Source of the DNA: Rhizophlyctis rosea | Taxonomy: Eukaryota; Chytridiomycota; Chytridiomycetes; Rhizophlyctidales; Rhizophlyctidaceae | Length of the DNA stretch: 64,000 nt | Reading direction: 5' to 3' | Assembly: GCA_027596075.1 (NCBI GenBank) | Contig: JADGJC010000007.1 | Span: forward strand, 156,622 to 220,621 | Shown: in pieces, positions 25,651 through 37,756 of the stretch | How the letters are laid out: the number at the start of each line of letters is the position of its first letter | Position numbering within the stretch: position 1 is the first letter of the stretch | The notes under the pieces: generated by a model | What the model was told of the DNA's origin: nothing | The model's database searches: none | What the model saw: only the letters and a program-made list of their open reading frames with translations | Made by a program: the position numbers and the translations under genes

Positions 25651-26457
25651 CGTTGAGTTGTGAAACGTGCATATTGGTGGCTGTCAAACTGGGGAGATGG
25701 GTTTGACGCTGCCAATGGTAAGACTCGAGGTCTGGTGAAATGGAGGGTGAACGAAAGAGCGAAAGTTGGTGTCAAGCCGTCAACCTCCAAGTGCCAAGTT
25801 CCAAGTAGCGGGAATCGAGATGTGCTTGGTGGCACGAGGGAGTGGCGGTGGCAATGTCGGATGCTTCGACAGCCCTATCCTGCCTGCCTTCCTGTCCGCC
25901 ACCAGCTGCACCTGGTTTCCTTGATATATGTTCTGTTCTCTACAGTCCATTTTTGGGCCAGGATGCCCGGAGGTGGCGACGCTTTTGACCACAAACAGGA
26001 AACTTGAGCCCGCTCGCAGAAGTTAGGGGACATCTGATAGCTATGTACCATAGGTTGCAGAAAGTAAGGATGCTCAATGGATGGATTGATCGGAAAGGGA
26101 GTCTCCATGGGATCCGCCTGCACCGGAGTCGAACTCGCGCCGTTCCGCTGACCAATTCTTTTGGTGACCACGCCCATTCTGCAAGGCCTTGCTGTGATAA
26201 GACCTGAATGACGAAAACTTTCGATACATTTGGTTACTTTTTCACCATCTGGAACCACAGTCTCGTCATTTTGTGAAACTAACACAGTTTGACGTCTATG
26301 ACCAATCATACCCAACTGCTACGGCAACCAAATCTCGCAACCTACTTTCGTCTGCCTACCTCAGTGTATGCTACACATCCTACATAACCGACAAACCACC
26401 TACTCAAAAACAAACCTACTCAAAAACAAATCTACCTCCTACGACTACCTCCGCCAA
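25651..26457. other. Intergenic region with a tRNA-like segment
   Basis: This lies between two minus-strand genes. Open frames on both strands overlap and none shows a motif. The only structure I can point to is the 70-nt tRNA-like sequence at 26117-26186, and the tandem CCTACTCAAAAACAAA duplicated around 26400-26430. Confidence 0.45.
26117..26186 (-). other. tRNA-like 70-nt segment
   Basis: The minus strand starts CCTTGCA and ends TGCAGG exactly 70 nt later; these ends pair with one bulged T. It contains GAGTTCGACTCC (B-box-like) and TGGTCAGCGG (A-box-like, but too close to the B-box). A perfect ACCAA/TTGGT hairpin lies in the middle. Its loop lacks the U33 and 7-nt geometry of an anticodon loop, and the T-stem is poor. 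A decayed tRNA or SINE head is the most I would claim. Confidence 0.3.
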
Positions 26458-28823
26458 TCAAGGATCCGCATCGCGATCAAACCACCTGACCGTAAAGCCC
26501 AACCTCTCAAACGTATCTACCGGATTCGTTCCCTCTGGCACTACCCCACCTGCTGACTGCTTGATCTTTCGTAAAGCTCGAATGATTGGCTTGGTATCCC
26601 GTCCCGTGTCGTTCCACTCTTTCATAAGTTCGGCGGCGTACTTTTCGAGCGCGTCGTTGTCGACGTCGTGGGAGTGAAGGGCGGTGCGCTCGGAGGAGAG
26701 GCTTTCGAGGCGGGAGAGGGCGCGGGATTTTTGGTTTAGTTCCTGTGCATAGACAATCATGTCAGGGTGTAATACATCAGGAAACAGTTATTGACATACG
26801 ATTTGTTGTTTATGATTCTGCTTCAATTCATCCTGAGCCTTTGCGGCTCTTTGTCGGTCACTCTCGATCTTGCTGAAGAACTCTCTAGCTTGTGCCTCCA
26901 AATGCTCTCGCATGGCACGATCTTCGTCTTGCTCCTTCTGGTGCCGCTGTCTCGTTTCACGCTCCTACAATATCACAAAGACAAAAGCCAGTTGGGGTTC
27001 CGTAAAAGAGGGGCATGCCTCCCAACATTAAATGAATCGATCCAGCATCATGGCTCACATGCTCCACTTTAAACTTCTCAATCTCATCCTCCATCTTCTT
27101 CCTCCTCGCCCGATCCGCCGCCTCCCTTTTTGCAGAATCTTCAGCATGTTGTCGAATACCAAACTCAATGTGATCTTCGATTTTGCGCAGTCGTTCCAGG
27201 TCGCCGCCTTGGGTGGTATCCGCTACGAGTTGGCCCATGTTGCGCCGGACGCTGGTGTGGAGGGCTGTCAGGCACTCCAAAACGGAAATTCAATACATCA
27301 TGAGACAAGAGCTTACTTGATACGCCCCTGCTCCACCTCCTTCCGCTTCTTCGTAATAATCAACTTCATCTCCCGGTATTTCTCATTCTCTAGTCTCCCA
27401 CGCTGTTCCTCTTCTTCCTGCAGTTTCTTACGCTCCTGCAATTTTCATGATGAGAAAGGACAGTGCGATTTTTAAGTAAGAAATGTATCCCTCAAGCCCA
27501 CACTTGTTACAACAATCCCTACTCACATTCTTCCACATCTGCTGCATCTCAATAAACTCCTGCAACTGATGCCCCTCCTTCTGCTTCTTTTGCTCCATCT
27601 TCTCAGTCTCTGCTCGCAACTCCGTGACTGCCTGAGTGTTCTTTAGCGTTTGGTAGTCGTCGTCGAACTATACATACACCAAGAACGCAAAAAGCATTCC
27701 ATTCTCATTAGTCCTAACTCAAAACGCAGCCAGCAAAATCAAAACAATCCTCCCTCCTACCTGTCTCCGTTGCCGCTCTGCCTCCTCCCTACCCTCAACC
27801 TGCCTCCGCTGCTGAGCGGCAACCACCCGCCGTTCCATCCAACTCTGCTTAGCGTCCTGCAAGTCCTTCTCATCTCGCTCCTTGCTGACCAATTTGAAGT
27901 TTTCTTCGATTTCGGGGGCGTTGGCGTATTTTTCGGTTAGTTGGCGTTTGTAGGCCAGTTGTTTGTCTCGTTCCTGTTGTTTGGGACAGTAGAGAGTTTG
28001 TCAGTTATCCCGTTATAGTTGATGTTTAATTGAAGCTGATAGAGTAATCTTTGCCAAATACCTCAATCACGTTTGCTAGCAATGCTCCTGCGTGAAGTTC
28101 TCTGACAGGTGATTGTTCCATGAACTGCATCTGCCGGGCTCGATCGACGGCCGCTTGGCGTTCTGCTGCCCGCACCTTGGCCCATTCTGCGTCTATTCGT
28201 TGTTGTTCCTCCTGCAAGCTGACAATGTTATATAGTGCGCAACGCTTGACACCAGGTCCATATCAAGCACAACCCACACCTCAGTCTTCCTCGCTTTCTC
28301 CTCCCTAGCCGCCAGCCTCCTTCTCCGCTGCCCAAGAATCGTAGTCCCCCAATCCTTCGTCCTCTCAAGTGACTGTCGGTGAAGTTGCTCCTTCTAAATC
28401 CCACAAAATACAACATATCTCAGCCAACCGCTCGACACAAAACAGACTCCCCATCCAAACCTCCTTCAACATCTCCTCCCTCAACTTCTCCTCCGCGCTA
28501 ACATGCGCCGCCAACTTCTTTGCTCGTCCCACGTCATCTTTCGAAAGGAGGATTGACGAATCCATTTCTGGTGCGTGGCGGATACTTCGTGGCGCGTTGT
28601 ATGGGATGTATCCTCCGGCAGCTGCGTTACGTGCGGTGAGTCCATTAGGAGGTGATGCTCTTTTCGGACTCTTCCCAAACCTGAAGAGTACATCTGCGGG
28701 TCTACATGCGTGTACATCGGTACCTGTTTTCGTGCTGAAGTAAACATGGTATACAGTGAGACTTGAGTGCTGATGAGCGTTAGAATGATGGATCAACTTG
28801 CCATATGCTACGTTTGCTGGCAT
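26458..28823 (-). CDS. CFAP210 (CCDC173)-like flagellar coiled-coil protein
   Basis: About ten exons on the minus strand run from the ATG at 28823 to the stop at 26458. The first intron (GTTGAT...TTTACTTCAG) joins MPANVAYGN to TKTGTDVHA. The product is almost entirely charged alpha-helix of the trichohyalin-plectin-homology type. A mid-protein block, MQFMEQSPVRELHAGALLANVIEERDKQ (28.1-27.97 kb), matches the conserved ERV..LHSALLLTEVLKERE-type segment of CFAP210, a microtubule inner protein of ciliary doublets. Other segments include EERQRR-like runs and a C-terminal SRLESLSSERTALHSHDVDN. The gene implies that the organism makes motile zoospores. The family is well supported; exact splice sites were not all verified. 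Confidence 0.8.
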
Positions 28824-29433
28824 CGTGAAGGGGGAGTTGACTAGATCTGGTAACAAAAATAATGCACTGTACAATTTAGATATGATGTATTGCTCTATTC
28901 AAATATCTTGAGATCAGCCGAACCGTTAATGTGCCGTTTCATGAATGTTATGGGTCGAGGTGGTCAGACAGATGGGAGGCGACATACGACTGATGAAGGG
29001 AAACAACAATCAAAAGTGATTGGTGGCACTGTTGTGGCGCGCTCGGACGTCGATCAATCAATGCTCGCATCACTGATGAGCAGATTCTGCACTTTCCCCC
29101 ATTGCGTTCTTCCGGGCCGCCATTGTGAGAAGTCGAATATCGTGCCAACTTTTCAATTGCGGTGCCAAGAGCACCTATACGTCCCTTGAAATGCGGGTGC
29201 TGCCTGCGCCGGTCCTCCGCTCCATATTGAGGGCTGAACATCTGTCTGTTCGTTAACGAACCTGCACTCATGAACCACCCAAAATATCCTACGATAAAAC
29301 CTCCCGTCTTGTTGAATACTCCTATCGATGTACAACACAAAAAAAGACAACATCAAACATCACAAACAAAAAACAAACACAAAAGAGTCACGATGAAAAT
29401 GTAAGGGAGCAAAAGAGAAAAAAATAAAAATTC
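28824..29433. other. Intergenic region between the flagellar gene and the flippase
   Basis: It should contain the CFAP210-like promoter at its left end and the flippase 3' UTR at its right end. A minus-strand frame (28948-29340, 130 codons) has no recognisable motif. An A-rich run at 29336-29420 is consistent with a 3' UTR on the minus strand (T-rich when read that way). Confidence 0.45.
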
Positions 29434-32400
29434 CTATGGTAAGTCACTACTTGGTAATCTATCTCCAACCATTTCCGTCCCATTCCCATGTGCCTCCTCA
29501 TCCGTCCTCCCCGCCCGCCGTGCCCTCCGTTGCTTGGACCGCCGTAGATAAGCCTCCTCGCGTAATATGTCGGAATCTCGTGGGAAATAATGTCGTCGAA
29601 TGCTGTTGCCAAACCATTTGGTTAGAACACAGGGTATCTCTCGCGCTCCGCAAATAGCCACCGCCGAAAACAAAAGAAACAAATAGATACTCACTACATG
29701 AGGGCAAAATCAGGTAAACAGCAAAACACCGGCATCAACAAAATCAACATCCAATAAGCAGGCAACGCATGATTAATCTCAAACGTCCCACTCTCAACAG
29801 TCTTCATCAACCCCTCAACAACCCCCATCTCCGCCAAATTCAATAACGCACTCCCCAACAACGCTACCCACACAATCCAATTCCAATACCCAGTTCCCAA
29901 CCCATGCCTCAACAACACCGTGATCAACAACGGCGTCGAAAACAAATAGCACTGAACCCAATACCCCGTACTGCGTCCATTGACGTCCGCCTGTCCTTCA
30001 CGGTGGACAAAGTAGACTGCCCCGAAGATCGCGAGGGAGTGCCAGAGGGAGGAGACGAGGGTCGTAAGGATGGTCCAGTAGTTCCAGTATTGGCCGCGGG
30101 CGATTTGGATGTAGGCTTGTGGGTGTTTGGCTATCAGGTCGTCGGGGATGTCGCGTTCGAACATGGCGTAGAAGAGGGGTGGGAGGGAGGTGAAGACTAC
30201 GTTGAAGAGGGTGAGGAAGATTTCTTCGTATACGGTCTAGAGAAGGAAAGAATGAGAATGTTGTTTCGTCAATATCTTGTTATCTCAGTCCAAATAATAC
30301 ATCACAACAAACTCACCTGCCCAGACCAAGCACTCAAAAACCCAAACCACCACTGCACCATAATAAACGTAAAATTCTTATAAAAACTATAAAATATCAG
30401 CCCGCTCATCCGCTGATAACTATATCGCCCATGCACCGTCAAAAGCCGCCTCAAGAATCGGAACTCCGCAAACGCGTAATCCGACGCTCGCACAGCCTGC
30501 GTTCCTTCTCGTCCCGCTATTCCAACACCAATATCGGCCGCCTGAATCATCGACACGTCGTTCGCACCGTCGCCGATGGCTAACGTTACGCATTTTAGGT
30601 TGTTCTTCACTAGCTTTACGACCAAGGCTTTTTGTAGTGGTGTGACGCGACAGCAGATGACGCTATGACATGCCATGCCGATGTTGAGGAATTTACGTTG
30701 GTGGTCTGGGCTGCCGGTGAATACGTGAGCGAGGGCTTCGCCGTTGACGACAAGACAATGCCGACGGTGCTGCAAAATACGGGGAGTCAAAACCAATAGA
30801 ATCGCCGAACGTAAGTCCCGTTGCAAACTCACATCATTGCTGATATCCCTAAGTATATTGTCCATCTTCACGCCGCAGTCCTTCTCATTACCCGTCTCCA
30901 GAATCAGAACGTTCATGTCGTGCTCAATGAGATTACTAGAATGTCCAATTTCGATTGCCGTTTCTCGCTTATCCCCAGTCAATAGCCACAGGCGGATATC
31001 ACACTAATATTTGAACATTGATCAGCATCAAATATTCAAACGTCATAACTCTCAAATACCCATACCTTCAACAAATACTCAATAGTCTCCGGCACCTCAT
31101 CCTGCAACCGATCCTCAATCGCCGTACACCCAAGCAGCGTCATCTCCCTCTCCACAACCTCACAAGCCTCCGCAACCCTCTTCTCCCTCTCCCCAACAGT
31201 CCTCTCCGCCTCATCATACTCCTCCTTAAACGCCTCATACTCCTCCTCCCCCAACTCCCTCCACGCAACACACAAAGTCCGTAACCCTTCCTCCGCAAAC
31301 GTCTGCAAAGCCTGATTCGCCGCACTAATAAACTCTGCCGGATTCTTCTCCTCATCCTTACTCAACCGTCCCAAAATAATGTTATCTGCCCCTTTACAAT
31401 ACAAATGGATCTTCCCCTCCGGCGTTCGAACAATCGCGCTCATCCGTTTTCGATCGCTTGTGAAATCGAGTAAGGTTAACAGTTCGTACTGTTCCACTTT
31501 CTCCATAACCTCAATCTCAATCTTGTTCTTCAACCGCCGCTTAAGAACAAACCCATCATTACTAATCGCATACAACAACGCGCTCTCATCCGGACTTTGC
31601 GATTCGTAAATCATCTGGCCCGTCGTCTCGTTCACCGACGGTATAACACCATGACATAACGCCATCGTCCGTCCAAACAGCGTAAAATCCCACCGAGTCT
31701 TCTCATCCATCTCCCCACGTTCCAACTTCCGCCGCAAAATCCCTGGCTCCTTCATCTCTTCCAGAATCTCCCTCCCAACCCACCAACTGTGTAATCGCAT
31801 GTCGTTCTGCGTCAACGTCCCCGTCTTATCCGAGAAGATGTACTCCACCGCCCCGAGGTCTTCATTAAGGTTGGAGTTGTTCGCCCGCATTTTCCGTTTT
31901 TCTATTGTCCCATCCATTCTTTCTACTGTGACCCGCATCTTCTTATCCCACATCATGTATTGCGCCTGGACTAATCGGACAACTTCCATCGTGACGAAGA
32001 GTGAAATGGGAATTACGTAGGTGTAGAGGACGAAGAAGGAAATGAAGGAATATAGGACGTGCTGTTGATTGCCGGAAATGGATTAGAATCCCCATTGTCC
32101 CAACGCAATCAAAAATGACCTTATGAAAGTAATCACCTTGCTCTTATTCGTATCAGCAATACCCAAATACCACTCCACCGCAAAATCATTCGGATTCGTT
32201 ATTCTCCGCTCTTGCTCTTGATTATAAATCTTAATATAATGCACCCACTCCAACAAAATACTACTGATCAAAATCAAAGCATTGAACCCAAACGCCCCAG
32301 CAACCAGCCAATTCAACCGCCTCTCCATCGTACTCCGCTTCGGCTTTCCCTTCTTCAGATTTTTGATGATCTTCGTATTGCTGCCGGTGTAGACGACCAA

Positions 32401-34751
32401 GACGTATGCGTAATCCGTGTTTCGTAGGACAGCTCCACGCAAGATTAGATTCGTCATTGACAGAGGGTGGACGTGTTCGGGTTTTCCGCCGCTGTGATCG
32501 GGATGGTGTTGAGTGGAGCCGACGTGTACGCGGCCTTCGAAAGATGTGAGGCGTTCGTTTGGTTGCTCGCAGCGAATTGAGCCGGACATGGATGATACGG
32601 CCTGGCGAAGGTCCATCAGTCAGCGTCATGGCCACACATAATATCGTTTCAAGATTAAAGTTCTATCCCCCACCTGATCACTTTGGAATCCAGCAAGTTC
32701 TGAGACCGCACTTCGTCGTTTCAAATTGGTTTCACTGAAAGATTTCCTGTCAGTCTAGCTCAATTGCATGAAGTTCCGTCATCTCAACCCACCCGTCCAA
32801 CTCAGCCGTCTCAACAAAACACGTCCCATCCTCATAACTCGTCGCAATGATCATGGCATCCACCGGTGCTTTATCTCCCTTCTCTAAATACATTATATCA
32901 CCAGGTTGGATGTTCATGCTCAAAATCTCCTGTTTCTGTCCGCCGCGGATAACCGTGCAAGGTACATTATTCGCCGTGCGGTCAGATTTATACCGAGACT
33001 TTTGAGATGTTCGCGATCAGATTTACCATCATCAAATGTCAAGTGTTAAGACCCATACGTACGTAATCTTCGATAGCCTCCTTCGCCGCGGCGAAGGCCA
33101 GTACAACCACTAGAGGGAAAATTTGCGTCACTGGACTTAGACCGGAAACTTTGGTCAAGACAAGTAATGCGCCGATAAGGAAGTAGATGTTGTAGAAACG
33201 ACCGAACTAAACAATGATGTTAATATGATGTGACGCTAGGCGATTTGAACGCCGGATAGTTCACATACCTGCTGGTACAGATTTAGCGGCAAGAAGGTCA
33301 ATAGTGTGTACTTGGTGGTGCGGATGTAGTTCGATTTTTTGTGGTACAGCTCGTGAGCGACCGGGAAGTTGACAGTGTACATATTTTCGTCTGCAGGCGG
33401 CGTCACCGTCGGGCGGCGATTTATGGTGCCAGTCTTGACAGACTTGATAGATTTCTTGTCGTCGCCGGAGCCTATGTTTTGGACAATGACGTACGGTCCG
33501 GCGTTATTTTGATCTGCAAACGATGAATCGGGTTTACTATGCTACCAGAGTATAAACCTGCTGCTTGCCTGCCCTTTCTCCAACCCCAACCAAGTCCGCA
33601 ACTTTCAGTTGTTTCCGACCAGTCCGAGTGAAGCTACCAGACTCATGAGCCTTTTATCAAAGATTGTGATCTTTACCTGTGCTCTGTTTGCCAGCATGAA
33701 CATCTCCGCTTCCCCTCCCTAATGATCCTCTCGGTGATGACGGGGACATCTCTGGTCGCCCAGGGCTATTTACTCCATTTGGAACTCCACCTCTTGCAGA
33801 AGTGGGATTTAGAAACGCTCCAGATGGTGATGGTGATGCCGATTGTGGGGAAGGATGTCCAGGCTGGTAGCCAACAACATAAGCTGGGTTGCCTGTTTCT
33901 ACAAAGGGTGCTGGGTGTGATGAGGATAGAGTTGGGGAGGATGTAGAGGATGGGTGTGGCGAAAGGCGATTGGCTGCGGGAGCATTCTGCATAGACGAGA
34001 TAGCTCTTGGTTAGCATCAATCGCATTCCAGATTACGGCCCAGTCCACCCTGCGTGATGCAACTCTTTCCAAGTGCATGCTGTCCTATCGAGTGAATGCC
34101 CCCCATGCAATCTCAATGACTTCCAGTGGTGACTATGTTTTGCGCTATGGTCAAGCAAGATTCCGCAAGCCACCAATCGACGTTGTTTGAAGACGCTACA
34201 TTGCTCATCTACTGACGCATGGAAACATCATCGCCGCCATACTCGATGCATGATCCCTTCTCCTCCAGTTGGCATCTGACAAGATGACTCACCGTTATCG
34301 ACCCATCCTCGCCACCGCTATGACCTTCCATCGAAAAGGGCACGTTGGGAGGTATAGATATGTGTGACGAGGACTCTGAGCGCACGGATGTCGGGATAGT
34401 CGTAGAAGTCTGATTGTGATTCAAATGATCCCCGTTATACGGATGTGGATCGCCTGATTCGTCAGTATTCCGCAGTGATGGTGGGGAAGGAGGTAGTGGA
34501 TGAGAATTGAGGCGGGACGGATTTGATGAGAGCGGCAATTGAGGAGATCGGATGGGATCCAGTATGGATTTGGTCGCGGACGGATGAAAAGAGGCGGGGG
34601 ATGGGTTGCCCAAAGGCGGAAGAGAGCGAGGAGGGCGCGACGTGTTGAAGGATGCGGTGGGTAAGGGAGAGGTGAGCTATGTACAAATCTGTCAGAGCGC
34701 CAAATGGTCAGATGAAAAATCCTAGATACTTGACACGTGGATGTCAACCAT
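29434..34751 (-). CDS. P4-ATPase (aminophospholipid flippase)
   Basis: An ATP-driven flippase that moves phospholipids from the outer or lumenal to the cytosolic leaflet, usually with a CDC50-type partner. Motifs in order on the minus strand are TKYTLLTFLPLNLYQQFGRFYN, EAIEDYSRYKSD, the actuator DGET (split by an intron at 32734-32793), the phosphorylation site SDKTGTLTQND, the KGAD nucleotide-binding motif and GDGANDVSMIQAADIGVGI. The transmembrane half begins RMSGLIFYSFYKN. The end is DFALMYIRRHYFPRDSD, a typical P4 C-terminus. Exons verified in frame include 29434-29602, 29695-30236, 30317-30769, 30833-31003, 31066-32061, 32137-32601 and 32674-32734. The N-terminus is a long Pro/Ser-rich extension (33.66-33.99 and 34.29-34.7 kb). 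The proposed start MVDIH at 34751, spliced to an exon near 34680, is tentative. About 1,400 residues. Confidence 0.9.
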
Positions 34752-35912
34752 GAATCGATTTGAGCGGCTCTAAAACTGACCTATTGTACCGTCTTTTCGG
34801 TAAAAATTCACAAGTAAACCACAACAATTATGAAGACGTCTGTGTTGCGTTTGGAATGGCTGTGCAAAGGAGAAGTCTGCAGAAGTAGTGGCAACAAAGA
34901 GCGGTGAGGCTGAAGTATCTTGAGTTGTGTGACCGCCAAGACCCTTCAACTCACCACCAACTCCGACAGTTCCTGCCCGTCAATAGCGAATATGGTTCAA
35001 GCTGTGGTCTGATGTTGCGGTATGCGACAAGGTATGCAGACTCCCCAGCCTATACAACTGTTGGCGGCATTTGTCAATTCAGCACCGAGTTTGTAAGATG
35101 CCGGTGTTGGTGTAGACCAAAGTTTGAAAGGAGTATTTTGACCAGTTGAGCCCGAGGGATGGATGGTGGGTTGATCCATCATCCGGAGCGTGTGAATCAA
35201 CGCCACATCTTGGATTGAGTTTTGTGGTCCGTTGTGGGTGTGGGTGCCCCATCCCTCAAATTGGTGATTCACGCCACGTCACACACAACAGGCACTCCCA
35301 CTTATTGTAAACCCAAGGAACTGAACATCCGGCCCAAAAAGTCTACCAATGCGAAAAAGCACCCTCGTATGCTCAGGTGAGTGTACTTGATTGTTCAATT
35401 GCTAATGACATTCCCACAATACGTAAAACCACGATGTGCAGCTCAACCGTGACGGCCCAGAGAACGCGTGTGCTACGCCACACGATAGGTTACACCAACG
35501 GGAAACGCAGGAATGTGCGGTTCTCCCTTGGCACGGATGCTGGCCGGCGTTTAGTTGACTAAGAGAAAACCAAAGGTGTGACTGTGAACGGTAAGTGCGT
35601 ATTCAATCAGATCCGAAGAAGCACATAAGATCCGAAAAAGAGGCATGAAATGAGTGGAAGGACTTGGCAGGAGTGCAATGCTGCTGCTCCACCCCCACCA
35701 TATGCTTCGCCGATACAACATGAACTTGTTACAATGAAATGCTGCGACCTGCCGGAGAAAACTCACAGAATCAAACATATGGGATGCTGGGATGGTTGTT
35801 GCTAAGAAGATGAAAGTGTCTGAGAAAGATGGGGACCAGCCGTTCATGAATTTATTTTTGGGGCTGGTGGCCACAAGGCTCCGGTGCGCCATGGCTGTGC
35901 CCCTATCCGAAC
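34752..35912. other. Intergenic region
   Basis: No gene is supported. The longest frame is minus 35551-35892, 113 codons from a true ATG. It has hydrophobic and aromatic content but no recognisable motif, and its start lies only 20 bp from the next gene's proposed ATG. Confidence 0.4.
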
Positions 35913-36977
35913 ATGGCTGTGCCGCGATTAAGAGTTGTAGCCGCCGTTGGGCAACAAAAGCTCAACACTCCCACCAACTCCCCTTTCTTCCCATCAAGTT
36001 TTCACTCCCAGATCCCCGACATGCGAATGACGTTCCTAACACGCCTTATCAACGCACTCACTAACAAAATGAAACCCAAAACCTCCACGCAGCAACGGCC
36101 GCGTTCTCCTTCCACGACATCACAAGTTCCCAAATCCACCACAAATTCATCTCCCGCAGCACCCACCCCACCCCCCCCCCCAAAACCAACCCGAAAAACC
36201 GAAGCGCCAAAAAAGACAGAAAACAGGCGGCCGCCAGACCCAAAACCGCCAAAAAGAAACCCCCGGAACCGCCGCCCGGCCTGGGGGAGNNNNNNNNNNA
36301 CCTACCTCCAAAAAATCCATAACACCTTCCTCCTCCAAGACCAAACCCTCCAAAACCTAAACCCCTTCACCCTCCCCCCGCACTTCCAAACCCTAATAAT
36401 CGACTTCGCAAACAACCAAGACGCAGCCTACGGAGGCGCCCCTGCCACAACACTCCTGCCCTACAACGGCCACACCGACGATATCTTCGAAATCTACCTA
36501 GTCCTCTTCTACCTCAACGAACCGCACAACTCAATCGACAGCCTTATGCACGATGCGTGGGCGTTATCTCGTCTTCTGGCGTATGATGAGAAGGGAATGT
36601 TGGAACCATGGAGGGAAGGACCAGCGAACGATACGCCGGTGCTTACGGAAGAGAACTTTGATGAGCTGACGAAGGGCGACGGCAAGCTGCTTATCCGTAT
36701 TACTGTAGGCGAAATCGATACCGTTGTCCAAAGTCGGCGACTCAAACAGTTTGTTGAGTATAAGACGTTGGAGAAGGAAGACAAGGATAAAGACAGCGTG
36801 TCGGTAACAGCCTATAAGGAAGTAATCAAAGGTCATGAAGAGGAGCTTAAGGTCAGTCTCGAATCTCCAGTATCAATACTATCGGTCATGATTTACTCAC
36901 TACCAATTTCGTTACAGAAACATCTACGCGGACACCTCCATCCGGGTGGTCCCGCCAAAAATGGGATTGTCAAATAA
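35913..36977 (+). CDS. Hypothetical protein interrupted by an assembly gap
   Basis: The frame opens at ATG 35913, with an alternative ATG at 36020 (MRMTFLTRLINAL) that I find equally plausible. The first ~95 codons after that are Lys/Pro-rich low complexity with a run of prolines. Ten N bases at 36290-36299 follow; their real length is unknown, so frame continuity across them is an assumption. After the gap comes a folded-looking region (TLPPHFQTLIIDFANNQDAA, LLPYNGHTDDIFEIYLVLFY, then GKLLIRITVGEID). A possible 66-nt intron at 36852-36917 (GTCAGT...GTTACAG) is a multiple of three and stop free, so the ending holds with or without splicing. I do not recognise the family. Confidence 0.55.
   Translation: MAVPRLRVVAAVGQQKLNTPTNSPFFPSSFHSQIPDMRMTFLTRLINALTNKMKPKTSTQQRPRSPSTTSQVPKSTTNSSPAAPTPPPPPKPTRKTEAPKKTENRRPPDPKPPKRNPRNRRPAWGXXXXTYLQKIHNTFLLQDQTLQNLNPFTLPPHFQTLIIDFANNQDAAYGGAPATTLLPYNGHTDDIFEIYLVLFYLNEPHNSIDSLMHDAWALSRLLAYDEKGMLEPWREGPANDTPVLTEENFDELTKGDGKLLIRITVGEIDTVVQSRRLKQFVEYKTLEKEDKDKDSVSVTAYKEVIKGHEEELKVSLESPVSILSVMIYSLPISLQKHLRGHLHPGGPAKNGIVK
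36290..36299. other. Assembly gap (10 N)
   Basis: A ten-base N run sits in a G/C-rich, proline-coding tract (GGCCTGGGGGAG before it). Ten N is a common placeholder for an unsized gap, so the encoded protein may lack residues or be out of frame here. Confidence 0.99.
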
Positions 36978-37756
36978 ACCTACCCGTAGCGCCCATTCCA
37001 TGATATGCAACCCCAGATGTCCGCCTCACACGCCCCTCTCCTGAAATTGTACATACCTCTACCACTTGCCCGGCTCCTTACTTGACTGGACTATAGCCTC
37101 CCCCAATGCCCCGGACGTGCTCCAGTCGCAGAGCTCACAAACAAAATGAATACTTTCGAAATTTGTGGATGCAGGGGGCCATCTGATGAAGTGGATACAT
37201 TGGGTAGTGCCGGAGGGGGCAATTGTGGGAATGAATTCAGGTCCCGCATCAAAATGTTCAGAGTGAGGATTAATGGGAGTAGAGGCAGTGGCGCGCAATC
37301 TCAATTATCGTTTGTGAAAGTTCATTTTTGGGGGGGCAATTAGTTAGCCCGCATAGCAGTTAAAAGTTGATTTCCAAGCTGTATTTAATGCACTTTTGAA
37401 AGTTAAAGAAAATCCTTGAAAGTTGATATATATTGAAGTTGTAGGTTCTTGGTCAAGTCCGGTGGCCGCTCCGGTACCCGCTATGATTTGCATTTCAGAG
37501 GAGATGTAAATTCTGATAATGACCAGCAAAAGTTACAGCAAATGAGCACCATGCTGTGCACCGACCAAACCTACTGAGGAGTAGCCTATATCCACCTGCA
37601 TATTCCCCTCCTACATACTTAATAACCAACACTATGAAATACGAAAACTAACTGTGGTCTCCACTTTTAATACTCCCACCCCATTGCCCTCCCCCGTTCC
37701 GTTCCCCTCCAAAACCCAATCACGATCCCAAACCCAACCCCGATATCTAGATTCGC
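36978..37756. other. Intergenic region, AT-rich in part
   Basis: No gene is seen between two convergent genes. A short phrase TTGAAAGTT occurs repeatedly at 37396-37440 with variants (TTTTGAAAGTTAAAG, CTTGAAAGTTGATA, TTGAAGTTG) in an AT-rich stretch. This may be 3' UTR. Confidence 0.5.

Noticed and set aside
28948..29340. 130-codon minus-strand frame between the flagellar gene and the flippase
   Set aside because: No recognisable domain, no clear splice sites, and low-complexity ends; it may be chance or 5' UTR.
35551..35892. 113-codon minus-strand ORF with true ATG
   Set aside because: No motif, and the start nearly coincides with the opposite gene's start; insufficient support for a CDS call.
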